The translations under genes and the position numbers were made by a program. A DNA stretch of 8,057 bases from JBFJVZ01 sp041623895 (GTDB lineage Bacteria > Planctomycetota > Planctomycetia > Pirellulales > Pirellulaceae): NCBI GenBank assembly GCA_041623895.1, contig JBFJVZ010000360.1, positions 1 to 8,057 of the forward strand. The letters run 5' to 3'. Shown here piece by piece: positions 4,762 through 8,057 of the stretch (the first letter of the stretch is position 1; each line of letters begins with the position of its first letter). The notes below the pieces were generated by a model. It was not told the origin of the DNA, did not search any database, and saw nothing but the letters and a program-made list of their open reading frames with translations.

Positions 4762-6957
4762 CTATTGGCTGGACCAGCTTGGCCCTGACGAAATCAATTC
4801 GTCCGCCGCGTTGGTGTTTGGACGCAAAGTGCTGCTGCCGATCACTTGTTCCCATGCATTGATCGTCGGACCGGCCGAGTCAGCATCTGCGGGAGCTGGT
4901 AGCTGGTCAATCAATGGAGTCGGCGAGTTGGATTGAATTGGCGTCGGTAAATCCTGATCTGATACGTCCGTGGCGATGCCAATCGCCGCTCCGCTGGTGT
5001 CTTGGACGGCACTGGGATCGAAGGGGCCGCGAGACATCGCCGATGGGGCGCGAACCTTGGACGGGTCCCTCCGCGGTGTCATGAAGCGACCGACGTGATA
5101 AGCATCTTGCGTCGCGCCGGCGGCCCAGGCCCCTTCGGTCAATTGCACCTGGTTGAAGGCCAGTAGCGAGCCTTTTTGTCGATGGAAGTCACGGATGGCC
5201 AAATTATATTCGCCAATAGCGCGATAGAAATCCGTTTCGCTTTCCACGAGCAAGCGTTGGGCTTGCAACAAAAAGTTGATGTTGTCACTACCGTCGCGAT
5301 ATCTCCGTTCCAGCACATCGACTTGCCGCAAGTCAGAGATGTAGCGGTTGTAATTCGATTCCATCAACTGGTGAGCGATCTTGATTTGACGTCCGGCCGC
5401 TGACAAGTCATGACTGATGCGAAGCTCGGTTTCATTCAGCAAGGCTCTTTCGCGGTGCAAGTTCAGTTTGGCATGAGCAATCGCGACGCTGGCGGCGCGA
5501 AAACCAACAGGAAAGTTCAGCTCAAGTCCGGCTCGCCACTCTTGAAAGTCGCCGTCGGTGATCGAAGCGTAGAGGTTGTCGATTTGGATGCCGCTGTCAG
5601 TATCACCAATCAAGTTGTCACCGAGACCGCGCCAGCGGTACTGGCCGAGGAAGTCAAGCCGCGGTCGCCGATTCAATCTGGCGGCGTATAACTCCCATTC
5701 GCGACGTTTGACCTGAACTCGTTGACGACGCACTTCAACACGCCGCTGGAGTGCTTGACCCAACGCGCTGGACCAATCGAAAGTCACTTTCATATCGGCC
5801 AGCGGAGTCGTCGGTTGAATCAAGCGGCCGTCCGTGGCGGGCATCCCGATCAAGTATCGCAGTCGTTGTTCCACGGAATAAAGCCCGGGTTGGCCGCCCA
5901 GTAAAGACTGCACGAGAGCCTCGAATTGGTAAAACTGGGATCTCGCTTGGGCTTCCTCATCACGTCGACCCGTCCCGACTTCCAATCTGACTTGCTGGTA
6001 CTGGTAAGTCTTCAGAGCTGATTCACGACCCTTGACCGCAGCATCCAATACCCGATAGGCGGTCGCTAGATCCCAATACGCCTGTTCTACATCGGCGACC
6101 AACTGCACGATCGCGGCCTCAAAGTCCGCCAGCGCGGTGTCCTCATTAGCGCGTCCAATCAAGACGCCGTTATAAAGCCCTGGGATGTTGTTGGAGCCGA
6201 CAATGCGGTTGTATTGTGTGCCGGCGCCCTGCAACAGTGGTTGTCGCCACTCGGCCTCGAGCCAGCCCTCAAAGTCACTTCTGAAAAAGCGGTTTGGTTG
6301 ATTGTTGCGATCGTAATTGACGACGTGTCGTAGTGCGAAGCGCGCGCCTTGGGCCGTTTGCTTTGCTAGTTCGCCGCTATACGTCGCTTGGGTGGCAACA
6401 AAGGCGCTCCGCAGAAACCGACTTAGAATCGGATCTTGCAGGTCAACCGGATTGACATTATTTGGCGTGTCGACTTTGTTCCAGAACAGCTGCTGCGTGT
6501 ACTGCGCATCGAAGTCGGACAGCGCTGCCTCGGGACCGGTCACCGGGTCGGCGCTGACCAATGACGGATCGTAGATCGTGGCCGTTGCCTGCGGTGCGGT
6601 GACGACGCTGCCACCAAGCGCGCGGATCACCGGGCTTTGACGCACCGCCATCTCGATCGCTTCCTGAAGCGTCATCTCCAGGACAGGAATCTTGGAAGGA
6701 TCCTCCAGCGACAATGGCTCCGTGGCTTGTGAGGCAGCCTCAGTGACTGGAGTGGCGCATTGCTCGACCTCGGGGTACTCGATTTCCAAGCCGTGGTTAT
6801 CGTGGTACGAAGTGGTGGTGTCATGCGGTCCCTTGGGAACTCGGTCCAAAAGTCCACAGCCGCCCGTGCTGATCAGCATGCCGGCCAGCAACCAGCGGCG
6901 CACGCTCGCTGCCTTTCGTCGTGGGAAGCTTGCCAGCTGATCGTTTTTTCGACGCAT
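4762..6957 (-). CDS. TolC-family outer-membrane efflux protein, probable lipoprotein
   Basis: 731 residues from the ATG at 6957. A basic N-terminus (RRKNDQ...RRK) precedes a short hydrophobic run, WLLAGMLISTGGC, ending at Cys34. This looks like a lipoprotein signal, although the residue at -3 is Thr, not Leu. Mature protein then has a polar segment and a first outer-membrane-efflux-protein repeat at about 95-370 (LQEAIEMAVRQSPVIRALGG; EQAYWDLATAYRVLDAA). A second repeat covers about 395-605 (SALGQALQRRVEVRRQRVQVKRREWELYAA-type helices and RYRDGSDNINFLLQAQRLLVESETDFYRAIGEYNLAIRDFHRQKG). These long helices are those of the TolC periplasmic tunnel. The end of the domain, KGSLLAFNQVQLTEGAW, matches what I know of planctomycete TolC homologues. 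A final ~100 residues are Pro/Ser/Asp-rich and probably disordered. At 731 residues it is longer than classical TolC (about 470 mature). A TTG at 7017 could add 20 residues but gives a poorer signal peptide. No inner-membrane pump or adaptor gene adjoins it, so its cargo is unknown. Confidence 0.92.
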   Translation of the reverse strand: MRRKNDQLASFPRRKAASVRRWLLAGMLISTGGCGLLDRVPKGPHDTTTSYHDNHGLEIEYPEVEQCATPVTEAASQATEPLSLEDPSKIPVLEMTLQEAIEMAVRQSPVIRALGGSVVTAPQATATIYDPSLVSADPVTGPEAALSDFDAQYTQQLFWNKVDTPNNVNPVDLQDPILSRFLRSAFVATQATYSGELAKQTAQGARFALRHVVNYDRNNQPNRFFRSDFEGWLEAEWRQPLLQGAGTQYNRIVGSNNIPGLYNGVLIGRANEDTALADFEAAIVQLVADVEQAYWDLATAYRVLDAAVKGRESALKTYQYQQVRLEVGTGRRDEEAQARSQFYQFEALVQSLLGGQPGLYSVEQRLRYLIGMPATDGRLIQPTTPLADMKVTFDWSSALGQALQRRVEVRRQRVQVKRREWELYAARLNRRPRLDFLGQYRWRGLGDNLIGDTDSGIQIDNLYASITDGDFQEWRAGLELNFPVGFRAASVAIAHAKLNLHRERALLNETELRISHDLSAAGRQIKIAHQLMESNYNRYISDLRQVDVLERRYRDGSDNINFLLQAQRLLVESETDFYRAIGEYNLAIRDFHRQKGSLLAFNQVQLTEGAWAAGATQDAYHVGRFMTPRRDPSKVRAPSAMSRGPFDPSAVQDTSGAAIGIATDVSDQDLPTPIQSNSPTPLIDQLPAPADADSAGPTINAWEQVIGSSTLRPNTNAADELISSGPSWSSQ

Positions 6958-7228
6958 AGCCAATCGCGGTGGTTTGCGGCACCGCTTCAGTGGTCCAGCA
7001 GCCGAATGACCGCGCAATAAGAAAGCAGTGTTGCGATCCTTATCGGCTGAAAGATGCGTATCACTGGAACAACCGGCACACGAAAGCGAGCCGAAGAATC
7101 CGACGAAACCGGATAGCCCGCAGGGTCGCAGGTGACTTTAACGGTTACGTTCAGTTAACGGGGAACCGCTTTCACAGCTTTCCCGGGCAGAGGCGTTACA
7201 CCCGGGTCAGAGCCGCTCAATATTCGAT

Positions 7229-7795
7229 TTACACCGACTGATAAGCAGGGCACCGCTCGCTGCGGGCAAATCGGCTCAGACGTATCGTTTTTCGACCCTG
7301 CGAAATCCGCCGCGAAAACTCCCAGCTTCCGAATAAGATCGCCGTGAAGATCAGATCGCCGGCAATCGTGTAGCCAAAGAAAGGTATCGCGCTGGTGTAA
7401 CACGCTAGCAAGCCGGCTCCCGATGTTGGATACCAGGGTCCCAACCAGACGCCGAAGTTGCTGATCAAAAAGAACGTCGACGACGCAGCCAACGACCCTG
7501 CAGGATAGCGCAGCAGACTTTGGTGTCGCTGCATCAGGCGCCCGATCGGTACCGTGGTCACGACTGCCAGGTAAACCATCGCCATGCTGAGCGGATGGTA
7601 AAAGCCCATTCCCGGTATGCGGAACAAATGTCCGATCACATCACTGACGGCGATCGCCACGAGCGGAACAAAATACGCCCGCTTGCCTGCCAGGTAACAA
7701 CCGGCAAACAACCCCAAGGCGCCGATGCAAGCGACGTTGGGAGGATGCGGCAGGAGTCGGCTGAGGGCCACCACGAGAGTGAGAAGATAGAACAT
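7229..7795 (-). CDS. DUF6580-type six-helix membrane protein (putative transport protein)
   Basis: 188 residues from the ATG at 7795. A TTG at 7801 would add two, and neither has a Shine-Dalgarno. Hydrophobic segments lie at about 2-14, 22-36, 42-56, 67-86, 102-118 and 136-158, so about six inner-membrane helices, followed by a basic cytoplasmic-looking tail rich in Arg and Ser. The motifs LLPHPPNVACIGALGLFAG near the N-terminus, and SNFGVWL, YPTSGAGLLACY, AIPFFGYTIAGDLIFTAILFG near the C-terminus, fit the family annotated as DUF6580 'putative transport protein' by recollection. The fold resembles small substrate-binding subunits of ECF vitamin transporters, which is inference. No ATPase or T-component is next to it. 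It is followed on the same strand by the TolC gene after 271 bp, too far to assume one operon. I see no gene in that 271-bp gap, which would have to hold the TolC promoter. Confidence 0.75.
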   Translation of the reverse strand: MFYLLTLVVALSRLLPHPPNVACIGALGLFAGCYLAGKRAYFVPLVAIAVSDVIGHLFRIPGMGFYHPLSMAMVYLAVVTTVPIGRLMQRHQSLLRYPAGSLAASSTFFLISNFGVWLGPWYPTSGAGLLACYTSAIPFFGYTIAGDLIFTAILFGSWEFSRRISQGRKTIRLSRFARSERCPAYQSV

Positions 7796-7899
7796 CGTCA
7801 ATCACGGCTGAAAGGGGGTTTTCTAAGACTCTTGTTCTAGCGGTTTCGATCCGCTCTTGGAAGACCGGGCGCTCATCGGCCTGGCGACGCCCCCTCATC

Positions 7900-8032
7900 C
7901 AACGCCGTTAAGCGTTTCTCGTTCGTGTTACGCGGGCTGTTCTTCGTAGCCGGAGTCGCCAGACTTCGGTTGTATCGTGGACGGCGCCCGAATTCTGGCG
8001 AATCCGGCTACCAGGAATCCTTAACGGTGTTG
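7900..8032. mobile_element. 133-bp MITE-like element with TIRs and 9-bp target duplication
   Basis: The left end CAACGCCGTTAAG (7900-7912) and right end CTTAACGGTGTTG (8020-8032) are inverted copies matching at 12 of 13 bases. Directly outside each end is the same 9-mer, CCCCTCATC (7891-7899 and 8033-8041), as expected of a target-site duplication made by transposition. The inside has no coding capacity but carries a 66-bp palindrome. The right flank continues CCCAGCGCTTCTCCCC; the restored target would be a longer C-rich sequence of a type that I recall being repeated in these genomes. The element is too short to encode a transposase and would have to be moved in trans. It sits about 105 bp upstream of the DUF6580-type gene. 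Confidence 0.65.
7946..8011. repeat. 66-bp palindrome inside the MITE-like element
   Basis: The left arm, starting GTAGCCGGAGTCGCCAGA (7946-7969), pairs with the right arm ending TCTGGCGAATCCGGCTAC (7988-8011) at 22 of 24 positions around an 18-base centre. A strong hairpin in DNA or RNA is expected. The arm sequence is of a kind I remember as frequent between genes in Rhodopirellula-like genomes, so it could be an independent repeat later carried by the larger element. Confidence 0.8.
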
Positions 8033-8057
8033 CCCCTCATCCCCAGCGCTTCTCCCC

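Noticed and set aside
7140..7200. Possible inverted repeat CGGTT...AACCG in the gap upstream of the TolC gene
   Set aside because: Only five pairs with a long loop and no T-run; not enough to call a terminator or operator.
7839..7855. AGCGG-TTTCGAT-CCGCT, resembling a tRNA T-arm
   Set aside because: The loop does not fit the TTCRANN pattern, and no matching acceptor, D or anticodon arms are found at proper distance on either strand. Treated as a chance five-pair hairpin.
7641..7898. Minus-strand 85-codon frame overlapping the DUF6580-type gene
   Set aside because: Out of frame with the membrane protein, Arg/Gln-rich composition, and it enters the MITE-like region; no family resemblance.

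Overview
The window looks like a piece of a Planctomycetota chromosome, probably from the Pirellulaceae/Rhodopirellula group. This is inferred, not searched, from the mix of genes: a Cys-type secreted sulfatase, a long lipoprotein-like TolC homologue with the extended C-terminus common in this phylum, and a DUF6580-type membrane protein. It also rests on several GC-rich palindromic repeat types that I remember as frequent in these genomes, and on mostly weak or absent Shine-Dalgarno sequences. No rRNA, tRNA, CRISPR array, phage gene or transposase gene was found.

Left block, minus strand (3568 down to 1): three tightly packed genes read in the same direction. First is a single-chain fusion of uroporphyrinogen-III synthase (HemD) and uroporphyrinogen decarboxylase (HemE). 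After an 18-bp gap comes a secreted type I sulfatase, and after 28 bp an HpcH/HpaI-family aldolase cut by the window edge. The spacing suggests one transcript. The fusion would carry out two consecutive steps of tetrapyrrole synthesis. The sulfatase and aldolase would belong to degradation of sulfated polysaccharides and sugar acids, so the grouping is not an obvious pathway.

Middle (3569-4761): trmB (tRNA m7G46 methyltransferase) lies alone on the plus strand, divergent from hemDE, with repeats on both sides. The 397-bp hemDE/trmB gap holds a 74-bp imperfect hairpin and about 45-bp tandem units built from the same GGGAGGGCGA-type arm. The gap after trmB holds a different repeat.

Right block, minus strand: a TolC-family outer-membrane efflux protein (4762-6957) and, upstream of it, a small six-helix membrane protein of the DUF6580 type (7229-7795). 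They are 271 bp apart and probably have separate promoters. The right edge (7796-8057) has no gene but carries what looks like a complete 133-bp MITE-like element (7900-8032), with 13-bp terminal inverted repeats, a 66-bp internal palindrome and a perfect 9-bp direct repeat on each side.

The points most worth following are the HemD-HemE fusion with a palindromic repeat encoding its inter-domain linker, the MITE-like element at the right edge, and the hairpin/tandem repeat array between hemDE and trmB.
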